Shown one piece after another: positions 24,487-34,826 of a stretch of DNA of 64,000 nucleotides. Each line of letters starts with the position of its first letter. Position 1 is the stretch's first letter. This DNA is from Sphingobacterium cavernae (GTDB taxonomy: Bacteria; Bacteroidota; Bacteroidia; Sphingobacteriales; Sphingobacteriaceae), in the NCBI RefSeq assembly GCF_008520265.1, contig NZ_VIQM01000021.1, positions 1 through 64,000 of the forward strand, given 5' to 3'. The notes beneath the pieces were generated by a model. That model was not told the origin of the DNA. It saw only the letters and a list, made by a program, of their open reading frames with translations, and ran no database searches. The translations under genes were made by a program, and so were the position numbers.

Positions 24487-27400
24487 ATGTATGAAATGAG
24501 AACTATACACATTCTAAAATTTACAATGCTAGGTGTTCAAATCCTATTGACACTTTGTGTTTTGAGTTCTATGGTATTTGCGCAGAGCAACTCTAGTATA
24601 GAAATTCAAGGTGTTGTAAAAAATGAATTGAACGAAAATCTGAGTGCAGTGAGTGTTATTAATTTGAAAACCAATCTTGCTGTGACCACCGAACAGTCTG
24701 GTAATTTCAAAATAATGGCTGAAAGGGGGGATTCCTTGCGTTTTTCCTATGTTGGATTTGAGGATCAATTTGTAATAATAAACAATAGTATAACATTAAC
24801 GATAACCATGAAGGCGTTGAATAATAGCCTGAATGAAGTTGTCGTAGTGGGCTATGGTCAACAGCGTAAGATAAACATGGTGGGCGCGCAATCTACAGTA
24901 AAAGTGGAGGATCTAAAGCAGCCTGTTGCGAACTTGAGTGCTACTTTAGCGGGGCGAATTGCTGGGCTCGTGGGGGTACAGCGTACTGGTCTTCCTGGAA
25001 GTAATTCAGCCGACGTATGGATACGGGGTATTTCTACATTTAATTCCCAAAATAGCGCGTCGCCACTTATCGTGGTGGATGGGGTTCAGGGCAGGGATCT
25101 TAATGCTTTTGATCCTGAGGATATTGCGACATTGACAATTCTGAAGGATGCGTCTACGACTGCTGTTTATGGTGCTCAAGGAGCGAACGGTGTAATCTTG
25201 ATTACCACTAAAAAAGGTCGGGTTGGAAAGCCTACTTTGATGTTTAATTACAATCAGGGTATGGTAGATTTTACCAAAAGACCGGATTTGACAAATGCAG
25301 AGCAATATATGCGCTTGCGTAATGAAGCAATGGTGGCATCAGGTTTAGCTCCCGAATATAGCGATGAGTATATTCAAAATACTTTAAATGGAACTGATCC
25401 AAACTTGTATCCAAATGTAAATTGGTTAGATGCTCTCTTTAAAAATGCTTCATACAATAGAAGAGCAAATTTTAGTGCTCGAGGAGGAACTGAGAATACC
25501 CAATACTATACAGCTATATCGTATTATGATGAATCCAGCTTGTTGAAGACTGATAATTTACAAAGTTATAAGGCAGATACCCGATTCAGAAGATATAATT
25601 TCACTTCAAATGTGGATATGAATTGGACCAAAACGACGAAATTTTCTTTTGGAATATTAGGCTATGTCATCAATAATAATTATCCAGGTGTCAATCCTCA
25701 AGAGGCTTTCGGTCGCGTGATGCAGACTAATCCTGTATTGTATCCCTTGATGTATCCAGGCAACTATATTCCATCAGTTAATCAGTCTTCTGATGCACAG
25801 CCCAATCCTTATGCCTTAATAACGCAGACAGGATATCAAAATAACTTTTCTAGTCAATTGAATTCTAGCGCAAGAATTACACAAGATTTGAGTAGTTGGA
25901 CTAATGGATTGTCAGCTTATGGAATGTTTTCATTTGATACGAATAATTCGCATAATATCGCTCGTACACGCAATAGAACAACATATTCTATAGATCGTGC
26001 TAACCCTTATAATGAGGACGGCTCATTGAATCTTGTGATTATGTCCAACGGTTCAGAAGATTTAGGATACGGCAGAAGCAATAGTGGAGATCGACAATTC
26101 TATTTTGAAAGTGGATTTAATTACAGTCGCCAATTTGATAAGCATAATGTAAATGCCCTGTTGTTGTATACACAAACTGATGAAGTATCTGCTTTTGCAG
26201 GTGACCTAACCTCTTCATTGCCATATCGTACACAACGTGTAGTAGGTAGAGCTAACTATTTGTACGATGATCGTTATGCTGCAGAATTCAACTTTGCTTA
26301 CGATGGTTCAGAAAACTTTGTGCCGAGTAGAAGATTTGGGTTATTCCCATCATTTGGTGTGGGGTGGATATTATCAAATGAGAAATTCTTTGAATCTGCT
26401 AAAGAAACATTTCAAATGGTCAAGCTTCGTTACTCAAATGGTATTACGGGATCTGGAGGTGGAGGTCGAAGATTTGGTTTCTTAACGATTGTAAGTACAG
26501 GTGCAAGTGGATATTCATTCTGGAATGGAACGAGTAATGTAGGTTATGGTGGAGTAGCAATCTCTGATTATGGATATGATGTGACTTGGGCTGAATCACA
26601 TAAGCACAATGTCGGTATGGAGTTTACGACATTAAAAGGCAAGTTGAATGTGACAGTGGATTGGTTTAAAGAAAATCGCTCTGGAGTATTTTTACAAAGA
26701 GGAAGTTTGCCAAATTATCTAGGACTTCAAAATCAGCCTTTTGGTAATTTGGGAATTATCAAAAACCAAGGCTTTGACGGTACTGTAGCGTTAGAAAATC
26801 TAGAATTAGGAAAAACCGTCTGGTCATTTAATGGTACGTTCTCGTACAACAAAGACCAAGTTATAGAAAATGACAATCCACGTCAATTATTTCCATACTT
26901 GGAGCGTAGAGGAAGGAATTTCTTAGCCGGTTATGGATACGTGGCTGATGGACTATTCCAAAGTCAAGGAGAAATTGATATTCATGCAGATCAATCGGCG
27001 TTGGGTGCGCAGCGTGTAGGGGATATTCGTTACAAAGATTTAAATGGTGATGGAGTAATTAATACCTACGATCAAACGAAAATTAGTAATGGAGATGTTC
27101 CAAACCTTGTATTTGGTGCGGGATTCAATGTCAGTTACAAGAAAGTTTATTTTGGCGCCTTCTTCCAGGGCATACAAGGTGCGGAAAGAAGAATATCAGG
27201 CGATGGTATTATTCCATTCAATAATAGTACAGGCGCTGAACGTAGTAACTTATTTACTATTGCTGAATCGCGTTGGACAGAGGCAAATCCTTCTTCAGAC
27301 GTTTTCTATCCACGTCTAGGCTACGGTAATTCTGTAAATACCAACAATGCGGTGGCGTCTTCATGGTGGGTGAAAGATATTGACTTTTTAAGACTAAAGA

Positions 27401-27597
27401 CCGTGGATTTCGGTTATTATTTGCCAACAGAAAGATTGAAAACTTGGGGATTAAAAAATGCAAGAGTGTACTTACAAGGAGTGAATCTGTATTACTGGAG
27501 TAAATTCAAGTTATGGGATCCAGAATTAAATACAAGTAACGGATCATCTTATCCGAATACGCGTACTATCTCTTTGGGACTTCAAGCTAATTTTTAA
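24487..27597 (+). CDS. SusC/RagA-type TonB-linked outer membrane protein
   Basis: A 1036-residue outer membrane importer with signal peptide ('SSMVFAQ'). A carboxypeptidase-regulatory-like domain (residues about 35-110) is followed by the RagA signature region 'NEVVVVGYGQQRKINMVGA', the plug ('ADVWIRGISTFN', 'SPLIVVDGVQGRDLNAFDPE', 'TTAVYGAQGANGVILITTKK') and a 22-stranded barrel to the C-terminal 'SLGLQANF'. It pairs with the SusD lipoprotein that follows to import oligosaccharides or peptides. No N-terminal anti-sigma signalling extension is visible, which fits control by the upstream two-component system. Confidence 0.95.
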   Translation: MYEMRTIHILKFTMLGVQILLTLCVLSSMVFAQSNSSIEIQGVVKNELNENLSAVSVINLKTNLAVTTEQSGNFKIMAERGDSLRFSYVGFEDQFVIINNSITLTITMKALNNSLNEVVVVGYGQQRKINMVGAQSTVKVEDLKQPVANLSATLAGRIAGLVGVQRTGLPGSNSADVWIRGISTFNSQNSASPLIVVDGVQGRDLNAFDPEDIATLTILKDASTTAVYGAQGANGVILITTKKGRVGKPTLMFNYNQGMVDFTKRPDLTNAEQYMRLRNEAMVASGLAPEYSDEYIQNTLNGTDPNLYPNVNWLDALFKNASYNRRANFSARGGTENTQYYTAISYYDESSLLKTDNLQSYKADTRFRRYNFTSNVDMNWTKTTKFSFGILGYVINNNYPGVNPQEAFGRVMQTNPVLYPLMYPGNYIPSVNQSSDAQPNPYALITQTGYQNNFSSQLNSSARITQDLSSWTNGLSAYGMFSFDTNNSHNIARTRNRTTYSIDRANPYNEDGSLNLVIMSNGSEDLGYGRSNSGDRQFYFESGFNYSRQFDKHNVNALLLYTQTDEVSAFAGDLTSSLPYRTQRVVGRANYLYDDRYAAEFNFAYDGSENFVPSRRFGLFPSFGVGWILSNEKFFESAKETFQMVKLRYSNGITGSGGGGRRFGFLTIVSTGASGYSFWNGTSNVGYGGVAISDYGYDVTWAESHKHNVGMEFTTLKGKLNVTVDWFKENRSGVFLQRGSLPNYLGLQNQPFGNLGIIKNQGFDGTVALENLELGKTVWSFNGTFSYNKDQVIENDNPRQLFPYLERRGRNFLAGYGYVADGLFQSQGEIDIHADQSALGAQRVGDIRYKDLNGDGVINTYDQTKISNGDVPNLVFGAGFNVSYKKVYFGAFFQGIQGAERRISGDGIIPFNNSTGAERSNLFTIAESRWTEANPSSDVFYPRLGYGNSVNTNNAVASSWWVKDIDFLRLKTVDFGYYLPTERLKTWGLKNARVYLQGVNLYYWSKFKLWDPELNTSNGSSYPNTRTISLGLQANF

Positions 27598-27668
27598 TGA
27601 TAATATATTTCGCTATGAAGATTAATCAAACCCAAATCAGTAGGATCAGTAACATTAACGTTAACAAC

Positions 27669-29474
27669 ATGAAAACTAAAATATTATCAATATTAATGGC
27701 GGGCGGGGTTTTCCTTACCTCATGCTCAGGATTCTTGGATCAAATTCCAGATGATGTTTTGACCGTAGAAGATATATTTCAATCAAGGAACTATGTAGAT
27801 AATTACTTAACACAAATTTACGCAAATCTCCCTAATGAGATGTCACAAAGGTTTGTAGGTAATCAATATGCAGGTCCTTGGACGGCCGCATCGGATGAGG
27901 CGAAATACACATGGGATTTCAATTATGCCAACAATATGAATAAAAGTACTTGGGCGACTACAGATGGTTCAGTTTCTACCTTTTATGATAATTATTATAA
28001 GTCCATACGAAATGCTACAGATTTCATCGATAAAATAGATTCTGCAAATCCAGCAGAGGTTAATGATGCGATGAAATCAAGATACAAGGCAGAAGCAAGA
28101 GCGCTTAGAGCGATGTACTATTTCTTTTTGATTCGTATTTATGGCCCAGTTCCATTAGTAACAAATGTTATTCCAGTAGACGCTCCGTTGTCGGAAGTGT
28201 TGTTGCCTCGTAATAGTTTTGACGAGTGCATTGATTTTATTGTGTCTGAGCTTGACTTAGCCTATGTTGATTTGCCTACCACACCTGTGAATAGCGAATT
28301 CGGCAGAATCACAAAGGGAATGGCTAAAGCTTTCAAACAACAAACGTTGCACTGGGCAGCTAGTCCTTTGTTTAATGGAAACGCGGATTACGCAAATCTT
28401 AAAAATACAGATGGTAAACAGCTTATATCTCAAACTTACGATGCGAACAAATGGAAATTAGCAGCAGATGCGGCTAAAGAGTTTTTAAATGAATTCGTAC
28501 CGAATACGTACAAATTGTATGAAGAAAATAATGCTGACCCATTTGTGAAAGCCTATTTGTCTACGCGCAATGTCATGTTGAGAGAGTGGAATGAAGAATG
28601 GATTTTTGCACGTACTGATGCCCAAAATTATTCGCAATATGACAAAACCCCAAAACATGTTGGCTATACAACTGATGTACAAGGTGGAGGAGCATTAGGT
28701 GCAACACAGAAAATAGTAGATGCTTATCACATGGCTAATGGATTACCTATAACAGATGGTGCTTCAGGCTACGAATTAAATGGTTTTACGGATTACAGAG
28801 CGCCATTTGATGCAAGAGCGCGAAGTACATTTAAACCATGGGCAAATCGGGAACCACGTTTTTATGTCGGAATCACTTATAATAGAAGCTATTGGTTGAA
28901 TCAAGGTTCGAATTCTAGTGAAGTCATTACTGTAATGGAGCTTTCTGGTAATTCTGGACGTAGGCAAAGTACATCAGACGTTTCTCCAACGGGGTATATT
29001 ATCCGCAAGAATGTTTCGACCAATGGTAACAACCGAGGGTCTGTACAATTAAGATTAGCACAAATCTACTTGGATTATGCGGAAGCATTAAACGAATATG
29101 AGCCAACGAACAATGATATCGTCACCTATCTCAATTTAGTACGCCAACGTGCAGGAATTCCGACCTATGGTACTGGTGTTGGTCAGATAGCAAGACCAGC
29201 GAATCAAACTGCTATGCGTACGGCTATTCGTAGAGAGCGACAAGTTGAATTAGCATTTGAGAATGTACGTTATTTTGATTGTAGACGTTGGAAAACTGCA
29301 GTAGCAGAGTTTGGTGGGGACGTTTTCGGTATGAATATGTTTGCTGATGGAAATGCATTCTATGACAAAACGTTAATTGAAACACGTGTATTTAGACAGC
29401 GAGATTATTTATTCCCTATTCCGAATAATGAAATTTTAAAAAATGAGTTGATGGTTCAAAATCCTGGATGGTAA
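27669..29474 (+). CDS. SusD/RagB-type nutrient-binding lipoprotein
   Basis: About 601 residues. The lipobox 'FLTSC' follows the start MKTKIL at 27669, chosen because the upstream in-frame ATG at 27597 does not give a signal peptide. TPR-like helices of the SusD fold include 'KARALRAMYYFFLIRIYGPV'-type residues (here 'ARALRAMYYFFLIRIYG') and the C-terminal 'AIRRERQVELAFENVRYFDC', the family hallmark. It caps the SusC barrel at the cell surface. It overlaps the coding end of SusC only in the non-chosen start. Confidence 0.94.
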   Translation: MKTKILSILMAGGVFLTSCSGFLDQIPDDVLTVEDIFQSRNYVDNYLTQIYANLPNEMSQRFVGNQYAGPWTAASDEAKYTWDFNYANNMNKSTWATTDGSVSTFYDNYYKSIRNATDFIDKIDSANPAEVNDAMKSRYKAEARALRAMYYFFLIRIYGPVPLVTNVIPVDAPLSEVLLPRNSFDECIDFIVSELDLAYVDLPTTPVNSEFGRITKGMAKAFKQQTLHWAASPLFNGNADYANLKNTDGKQLISQTYDANKWKLAADAAKEFLNEFVPNTYKLYEENNADPFVKAYLSTRNVMLREWNEEWIFARTDAQNYSQYDKTPKHVGYTTDVQGGGALGATQKIVDAYHMANGLPITDGASGYELNGFTDYRAPFDARARSTFKPWANREPRFYVGITYNRSYWLNQGSNSSEVITVMELSGNSGRRQSTSDVSPTGYIIRKNVSTNGNNRGSVQLRLAQIYLDYAEALNEYEPTNNDIVTYLNLVRQRAGIPTYGTGVGQIARPANQTAMRTAIRRERQVELAFENVRYFDCRRWKTAVAEFGGDVFGMNMFADGNAFYDKTLIETRVFRQRDYLFPIPNNEILKNELMVQNPGW

Positions 29475-29494
29475 TATTTAATAAATGTATAGAA

Positions 29495-30466
29495 ATGAGT
29501 GTTATAATGAACATAAAAAATAACTTCTTGCGAGTAGTTGGAGTTATGACTATCGCAGGCTTTATCTTAAGCTCTTCTGTGTCATGTGTGAAAGATGTGG
29601 ATTATGCGGTGGATAGTGAAGGCTTGATTTACATGGCTCAAGCTTCAGAAAGCAAATCGTATCTTCAGCTTTTTGATATTGATACGATTCAAGATATTTT
29701 CATCGGGGCTTCATATGGAGGTTTAAAATATCCCGATAGTGATTTGAGTGTGAAGTTCGCGGTTGATGAAAGTTTGATCAATGCGTACAATCTTGAAAAT
29801 GGTACAAACTATATTGCTTTTCCACAATCATCGTATTCCATTTCAAGTTTAGAATCTTTAATAAAAGCAGGAGCTTCTAATAGTGATCCACTCAAAATAA
29901 TGATCACCGCAAAGTCATTACAAATAGGTAAATCATATATGTTGCCAGTGAAACTAATTTCGGCAGGCTCTTCAGCTGTTCATCCGGATCGAAATACAGC
30001 CTATTTTCGAATTGATTCACTTATAAGAAGAGAAAGAGATGTTACCAATTTGGGTGCACTGTCCGTAAGTCATGAGAATAATGGTGGGGCTGGACATGGT
30101 GAAGGTTCTCCAAAACTCGTCGATAATAACCTAGGAACAAAATATCTAACACAAGGATATACTTCAGGAATGTGGTTTCAGATAAAATACAATACACCTC
30201 AAGTTATAGGAGCCTATACGTTTACATCAGGTAATGATGCGAGTGATCGAGATCCAAAAACTTGGCGATTCGAAGCATCAAATGATGGTAATACTTGGAC
30301 CGTATTGGATAATAAAGTGGAATATTTCTTTAGTGATCGCAATCAAACAAGAAGGTTTGAGACAACAAATACAACGCCATATACGTATTACCGAGTTACT
30401 TTAGTATCAAATAATGGGGCTAATTTATTTCAAATGTCTGAATGGAGACTGATTCAATATTATTAA
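29495..30466 (+). CDS. DUF1735 / discoidin-domain surface lipoprotein
   Basis: About 323 residues. N-terminal lipobox-like 'SSSVSC', then a DUF1735 (BT_3987 N-terminal) domain ('VKFAVDESLINAYNLENGTN', 'LPVKLIS'). A C-terminal F5/8 type C-like galactose-binding domain follows ('KYLTQGYTSGMWFQIKYN', 'WRFEASNDGNTWTVLD', 'YYRVTLVSNNG'). Such proteins act as surface glycan-binding partners of SusC/SusD. The start at 29495 is preferred over 29468, which overlaps SusD. Third gene of the locus. Confidence 0.85.
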   Translation: MSVIMNIKNNFLRVVGVMTIAGFILSSSVSCVKDVDYAVDSEGLIYMAQASESKSYLQLFDIDTIQDIFIGASYGGLKYPDSDLSVKFAVDESLINAYNLENGTNYIAFPQSSYSISSLESLIKAGASNSDPLKIMITAKSLQIGKSYMLPVKLISAGSSAVHPDRNTAYFRIDSLIRRERDVTNLGALSVSHENNGGAGHGEGSPKLVDNNLGTKYLTQGYTSGMWFQIKYNTPQVIGAYTFTSGNDASDRDPKTWRFEASNDGNTWTVLDNKVEYFFSDRNQTRRFETTNTTPYTYYRVTLVSNNGANLFQMSEWRLIQYY

Positions 30467-30504
30467 AATCAAAGCTCATCATATAAAATATTTATTATTT
30501 CCCT

Positions 30505-31464
30505 ATGTTAAATGTTAGATTAATGTTTTTGTTTGGTCTGTTGCTTCTTTGCGTCTCTTGCAAAGAGGCGGCAGATAACAATCCGCTAGATGAACCCAAA
30601 GAAGAAAATCCTGTAGATTCAGAGGACCCAAATGCACCTCCACGTCTTTGGAGAGAAAAATGGCTGGAACACGAATTATTGTTGACAAGACAATATTATA
30701 ATGATTCCATAGTCATATATCATGATGAGGATATGGATGATGCGGTGACGTGGACACGACGAGCTATCACCAAAATTTGGAATTACACATGGAAAACCTA
30801 TGGAGGGTTTGGACCTGATATTCGACTTAAAGTGGCATTACATGGAGGAACATACGGAGGAGGACATCCGGGCTATTACCTCAGTAACAGTCATGGTTAT
30901 ATTAATATCATTGATGCAGGTTTAGGAAGGACCCGATGGCTAGATAGTATCGGTGAACCACTCGATCTTATTACCCACGAAATAGGTCATATTGTTGAAG
31001 GAACTTCCTATAATACATTAAATTCTCCTGCTTTCCCAATATGGGGCGATAGTAAATGGATGGAAATTTATCAATACGATGTCTATAAAGCGCTAGGTTG
31101 GGCAGATAAAGCACAAAGCTGGCATAATAGAATGCTCCTTACAAATGATAATTTCCCAAAAACTGGGACCTATTGGTATCGTGACTGGTTTTATCCTATT
31201 TACGAGCAATATGGCGAAGCAAATGTTTTGAATAATTTTTTTAAACTATTGTCTCAAAATTTTCCTACCACAAGTATCCCTAATGGAAGAAAATATACAA
31301 GAGATTTAAATTTTGGTGAGTTTATTCATTTCTGGAGTGGGGCTGCAGGGAAGGATCTTTCAGATCTCGCACTCCGTGCATTTGGTGATAAGGATCGGTA
31401 TGGCAACCTTTGGCAGCCTCAGTTACAAAAGGCAAAAACAGATTTTAACACAATTACTTACTAA
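30505..31464 (+). CDS. Putative zinc metallopeptidase lipoprotein
   Basis: A 319-residue lipoprotein (lipobox 'LLLCVSC') with a Pro/Glu-rich linker and 'DLITHEIGHIVEG', an HExxH zinc motif with the third ligand probably further on, in a metzincin- or gluzincin-like setting. The family is not recognised with certainty. It is placed between the glycan-binding protein and the GH92 gene, suggesting it cuts the peptide part of a glycoprotein on the cell surface. Substrate unknown. Confidence 0.7.
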   Translation: MLNVRLMFLFGLLLLCVSCKEAADNNPLDEPKEENPVDSEDPNAPPRLWREKWLEHELLLTRQYYNDSIVIYHDEDMDDAVTWTRRAITKIWNYTWKTYGGFGPDIRLKVALHGGTYGGGHPGYYLSNSHGYINIIDAGLGRTRWLDSIGEPLDLITHEIGHIVEGTSYNTLNSPAFPIWGDSKWMEIYQYDVYKALGWADKAQSWHNRMLLTNDNFPKTGTYWYRDWFYPIYEQYGEANVLNNFFKLLSQNFPTTSIPNGRKYTRDLNFGEFIHFWSGAAGKDLSDLALRAFGDKDRYGNLWQPQLQKAKTDFNTITY

Positions 31465-31486
31465 ATACACTACGATTATTTATATA

Positions 31487-33793
31487 ATGCAAACTATAAT
31501 TAAATATTTAGCCATTTTTCTTTGCCTACTAATCATAACTATTCCGAATCTATTTGGACAAAATGGACAGATAGAACCCGTAGATTATGTTAATGCCTTA
31601 ATGGGCACAGACTCAAAAGTTTCTTTATCCAATGGAAATACATACCCTGCTGTGGGAGTTCCATGGGGAATGAATATGTGGACGCCACAAACTGGCAAAA
31701 TGGGAGATGGGTGGCAATACACATATTCCTCCGATAAAATCCGAGGATTGAAACAAACGCATCAACCGTCACCTTGGATGAATGATTATGGACAATTTTC
31801 GTTGATGCCTGTGAGTGGTAAGTCAGTTTTTGATCAAGACGAGCGTGCGAGCTGGTTCTCGCATAAGTCGGAAATTGCGAAGCCCTATTATTACAAAGTA
31901 TATTTGGCGGATTACGATGTCACAGCCGAAGTGACACCTACTGAGCGAGCGGCTATGTTTAGATTTTCTTTTGGAAAAACAGATAGTGCATTCGTCGTGT
32001 TGGATGCTTTTGATCGCGGATCTGAAGTGCAAATTATTCCAGAGAAGAATATGCTAATTGGTTATTCCACACGATACAGTAGAGGTAAATTACCAAATTT
32101 CAAAAACTATTTTGTAGTCGTTTTTGATAGACCATTTGCTAATAAAGCTGTTTGGGAAGGTAAAACCAAAAAGGATGGTGTTTTAAAAATTAATGCTGAT
32201 CACGTGGGTGCGATTGTAGGGTTTAAATCTAAAGGAAAACACGACATTATTCATGCTCGTGTTGCATCATCATTTATTAGTCACGAACAAGCGATTCTAA
32301 ACCTTAACGAGTTAGGACAAGATTCATTTGACAAAGTAGCAGGTAAAGCACGTAAACTTTGGAACGAGAATCTTGGAAAGATTAAGGTTGAAGGGGGCAC
32401 AATTGATCAAATGCGAACTTTTTATAGTTGCCTTTACCGCACATTATTTTTTCCAAATAAATTATATGAATATGATGCTAAAGGTAATATCGTACACTAT
32501 AGTCCATATACAGGAGAGATACTACCTGGTTATATGTTTGGAGGAACGGGTTTTTGGGATACATTTAGAGCTTTGTATCCGTTGCTAAATATGGTCTATC
32601 CTTCTATTAATAAAGAAATGCAAGAAGGTTTGCTGAATTGTTATAAAGAAGGAGGTTTTCTACCCGAATGGAGTAGTCCTGGTTTTGCAGACATAATGAT
32701 AGGAAATAATTCAGCTTCTGTCGTTGCTGAAGCTTATTTGAAAGGACTTCGAGGATATGATATTCAAACTCTTTATGAAGCGCTAAAACATGGAGCAAAT
32801 AATGAAGGACCGATGACAGCTGTAGGTCGTAAAGGTGTAGCCTATTACAATGATTTGGGTTATGTGCCATATGATGTCGGAATCAATGAAAATGCTGCGC
32901 GTACCTTAGAATATGCTTATGATGATTTTGCTATATATAGATTGGCAAAAGCATTGGGTAAACCTAAAGAAGAAATCGAGTTGTACGCAAAACGTAGTCA
33001 AAATTATAAGAATTTATTTGATCCATCTACCAATCTGATGCGAGGAAAAAATAAGGATGGACAGTTTCAATCACCATTTAATCCATTGAAATGGGGCGAT
33101 GCATTTACTGAAGGAAACAGTTGGCATTATTCGTGGTCAGTATTTCATGATGTTCAAGGGTTGATTGATTTGATGGGTGGCAACAAAACATTTGTCAACA
33201 TGTTGGATTCCGTATTTGTACAACCTCCATTATTTGATGATAGCTATTACGGTGGAGTGATTCATGAAATACGTGAAATGCAGATTGCTGATATGGGCCA
33301 ATATGCGCATGGGAATCAACCTATTCAGCATATGATATACTTGTACAACTATGCAGGAGAACCTTGGAAAGCCCAATATTGGGCTCGTGAAGTGATGAAT
33401 AGAATGTATAGCGCGGCACCTGATGGCTATTGTGGTGATGAGGATAATGGACAAACTTCAGCATGGTATGTGTTTTCAGCATTGGGGTATTACCCTGTAT
33501 GTCCAGCGATGGATGAGTATGTCCTAGGCGCTCCTTTATTCAAAAAGGCGACTATAAAATTAGAAAATGGAAAGTCATTTGTCATTGAAGCACCGAATAA
33601 TTCGGGCGAAAATAAGTATGTCCATCACGCAACGCTTGGTGGGAAGATACATTCATTAAATTACATTACACATACAGATGTAATGAAAGGTGGTACTTTA
33701 AAATTGGTTATGCGCAGTGAACCTAACAAATCAAGGGGAACAAAGGCTTCCTCTTATCCTTATTCATTTACAACAGATAAAAATAAATTTTAA
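31487..33793 (+). CDS. GH92 family alpha-mannosidase
   Basis: A 768-residue secreted enzyme with a signal peptide at the chosen ATG 31487 ('IITIPNLFGQ'). GH92 landmarks: 'VNALMGTDS', 'LSNGNTYPAVGVPWGMN', 'GTGFWDTFRALYPL', 'NSWHYSWSVFHDVQG' and 'GDEDNGQTSAWYVFSALGYY'. The family is made of calcium-dependent exo-alpha-mannosidases that trim high-mannose N-glycans or fungal mannan. The linkage (1,2, 1,3, 1,4 or 1,6) cannot be fixed. An open frame runs 58 codons upstream, inside the previous gene, and is not used. Confidence 0.93.
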   Translation: MQTIIKYLAIFLCLLIITIPNLFGQNGQIEPVDYVNALMGTDSKVSLSNGNTYPAVGVPWGMNMWTPQTGKMGDGWQYTYSSDKIRGLKQTHQPSPWMNDYGQFSLMPVSGKSVFDQDERASWFSHKSEIAKPYYYKVYLADYDVTAEVTPTERAAMFRFSFGKTDSAFVVLDAFDRGSEVQIIPEKNMLIGYSTRYSRGKLPNFKNYFVVVFDRPFANKAVWEGKTKKDGVLKINADHVGAIVGFKSKGKHDIIHARVASSFISHEQAILNLNELGQDSFDKVAGKARKLWNENLGKIKVEGGTIDQMRTFYSCLYRTLFFPNKLYEYDAKGNIVHYSPYTGEILPGYMFGGTGFWDTFRALYPLLNMVYPSINKEMQEGLLNCYKEGGFLPEWSSPGFADIMIGNNSASVVAEAYLKGLRGYDIQTLYEALKHGANNEGPMTAVGRKGVAYYNDLGYVPYDVGINENAARTLEYAYDDFAIYRLAKALGKPKEEIELYAKRSQNYKNLFDPSTNLMRGKNKDGQFQSPFNPLKWGDAFTEGNSWHYSWSVFHDVQGLIDLMGGNKTFVNMLDSVFVQPPLFDDSYYGGVIHEIREMQIADMGQYAHGNQPIQHMIYLYNYAGEPWKAQYWAREVMNRMYSAAPDGYCGDEDNGQTSAWYVFSALGYYPVCPAMDEYVLGAPLFKKATIKLENGKSFVIEAPNNSGENKYVHHATLGGKIHSLNYITHTDVMKGGTLKLVMRSEPNKSRGTKASSYPYSFTTDKNKF

Positions 33794-33805
33794 TACATCT
33801 TAAAT

Positions 33806-34525
33806 ATGCAATTTATAAAACACATCGGCCTGACAACGATATGTCTAATGGGAATTATTAATTCAGGATTTGCACAGCGAGAATGGTCGAATATCTCTCG
33901 AGATATCAACAATGCCTTGCAGGTGGACACGATAAAGAAGAAACAATTTACATTAATCTATATTAATAAATCGAAGGATTTCGATTCGAATATTGGTGAG
34001 CGATTAAAAGAAGTGTTTTTTGTTAACTATCCAAAACAGGTAAAGCTTTACAACAAAAAATCAGCTCCTCAGGTGATTTTTGTGATTGATCCTGAATATG
34101 ATGGTATAGCGGCAGCAGGAGGTGGGGTTATTCGATTCAATCCTGAATGGTTCAAAAAGAATCCTAAAGATATTGATATCGTAACACACGAAACGATGCA
34201 TTTGGTGCAAAATTATCCAAATAATGCTGGACCAGGTTGGATAACGGAAGGTATTGCAGACTATGTGCGACACACGATGGGAGTGGATAATGAGGGAGCC
34301 AATTGGAGCTTGCCAGAATATCGTCCAAATCATAAATATACGGATGCGTATCGAATCACTGCTCGATTCTTTTTATGGATTGAAAAAAATAAGAAAAAAG
34401 GAGTAATGAAATCTTTAGATGCGCAAATGCGCAATAAAACTTATACAGAAGATTTTTGGGTGAAAATGACAGGTAAGAATGTGGATGAATTGTGGAAGGA
34501 ATATGCTGAAAATCCAAAAATTTAA
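33806..34525 (+). CDS. Basic secretory protein-like peptidase
   Basis: A 239-residue secreted protein (signal peptide to 'NSGFAQR') of the plant-basic-secretory-protein/DUF-like peptidase family. It has 'DIDIVTHETMHLVQNYPN' with HExxH, 'PGWITEGIADYVRH' (third ligand region) and 'TARFFLWIEKN'. The family is a predicted zinc peptidase group. It is 12 bp after GH92 and so in the same operon, making it the second peptidase of the locus. Confidence 0.85.
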   Translation: MQFIKHIGLTTICLMGIINSGFAQREWSNISRDINNALQVDTIKKKQFTLIYINKSKDFDSNIGERLKEVFFVNYPKQVKLYNKKSAPQVIFVIDPEYDGIAAAGGGVIRFNPEWFKKNPKDIDIVTHETMHLVQNYPNNAGPGWITEGIADYVRHTMGVDNEGANWSLPEYRPNHKYTDAYRITARFFLWIEKNKKKGVMKSLDAQMRNKTYTEDFWVKMTGKNVDELWKEYAENPKI

Positions 34526-34552
34526 TAGTTATTAAATAGTCATAAATTATAT

Positions 34553-34587
34553 AACGAGCCTGCAAATGTAGGCTCGTTTTCAGTTTT
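34553..34587 (+). terminator. Terminator of the SusCD/GH92 locus
   Basis: Hairpin AACGAGCCT-GCAAATGT-AGGCTCGTT followed by a T-rich tail. The rest of the 301 bp gap before the next gene is AT-rich with no gene. Confidence 0.8.
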
Positions 34588-34826
34588 TTAAGATTATACC
34601 ATACATTTTGTATAATCTTCAATAATTACTTTAATTAATAAATATAATGCGCGATACAATCTTTGCAACTGATAAAAAATGAATGCAAATTGAGACGATC
34701 TTATCCGCATATTAAATTTATTCCAGCTTTATTTGTGTTGCTGAATGTTATGCAGTAATTGTTAATAACATTCTTTAATACTTATGAATAACCAATATAT
34801 ATATTCTGAAAATTTTAAATAAAGCT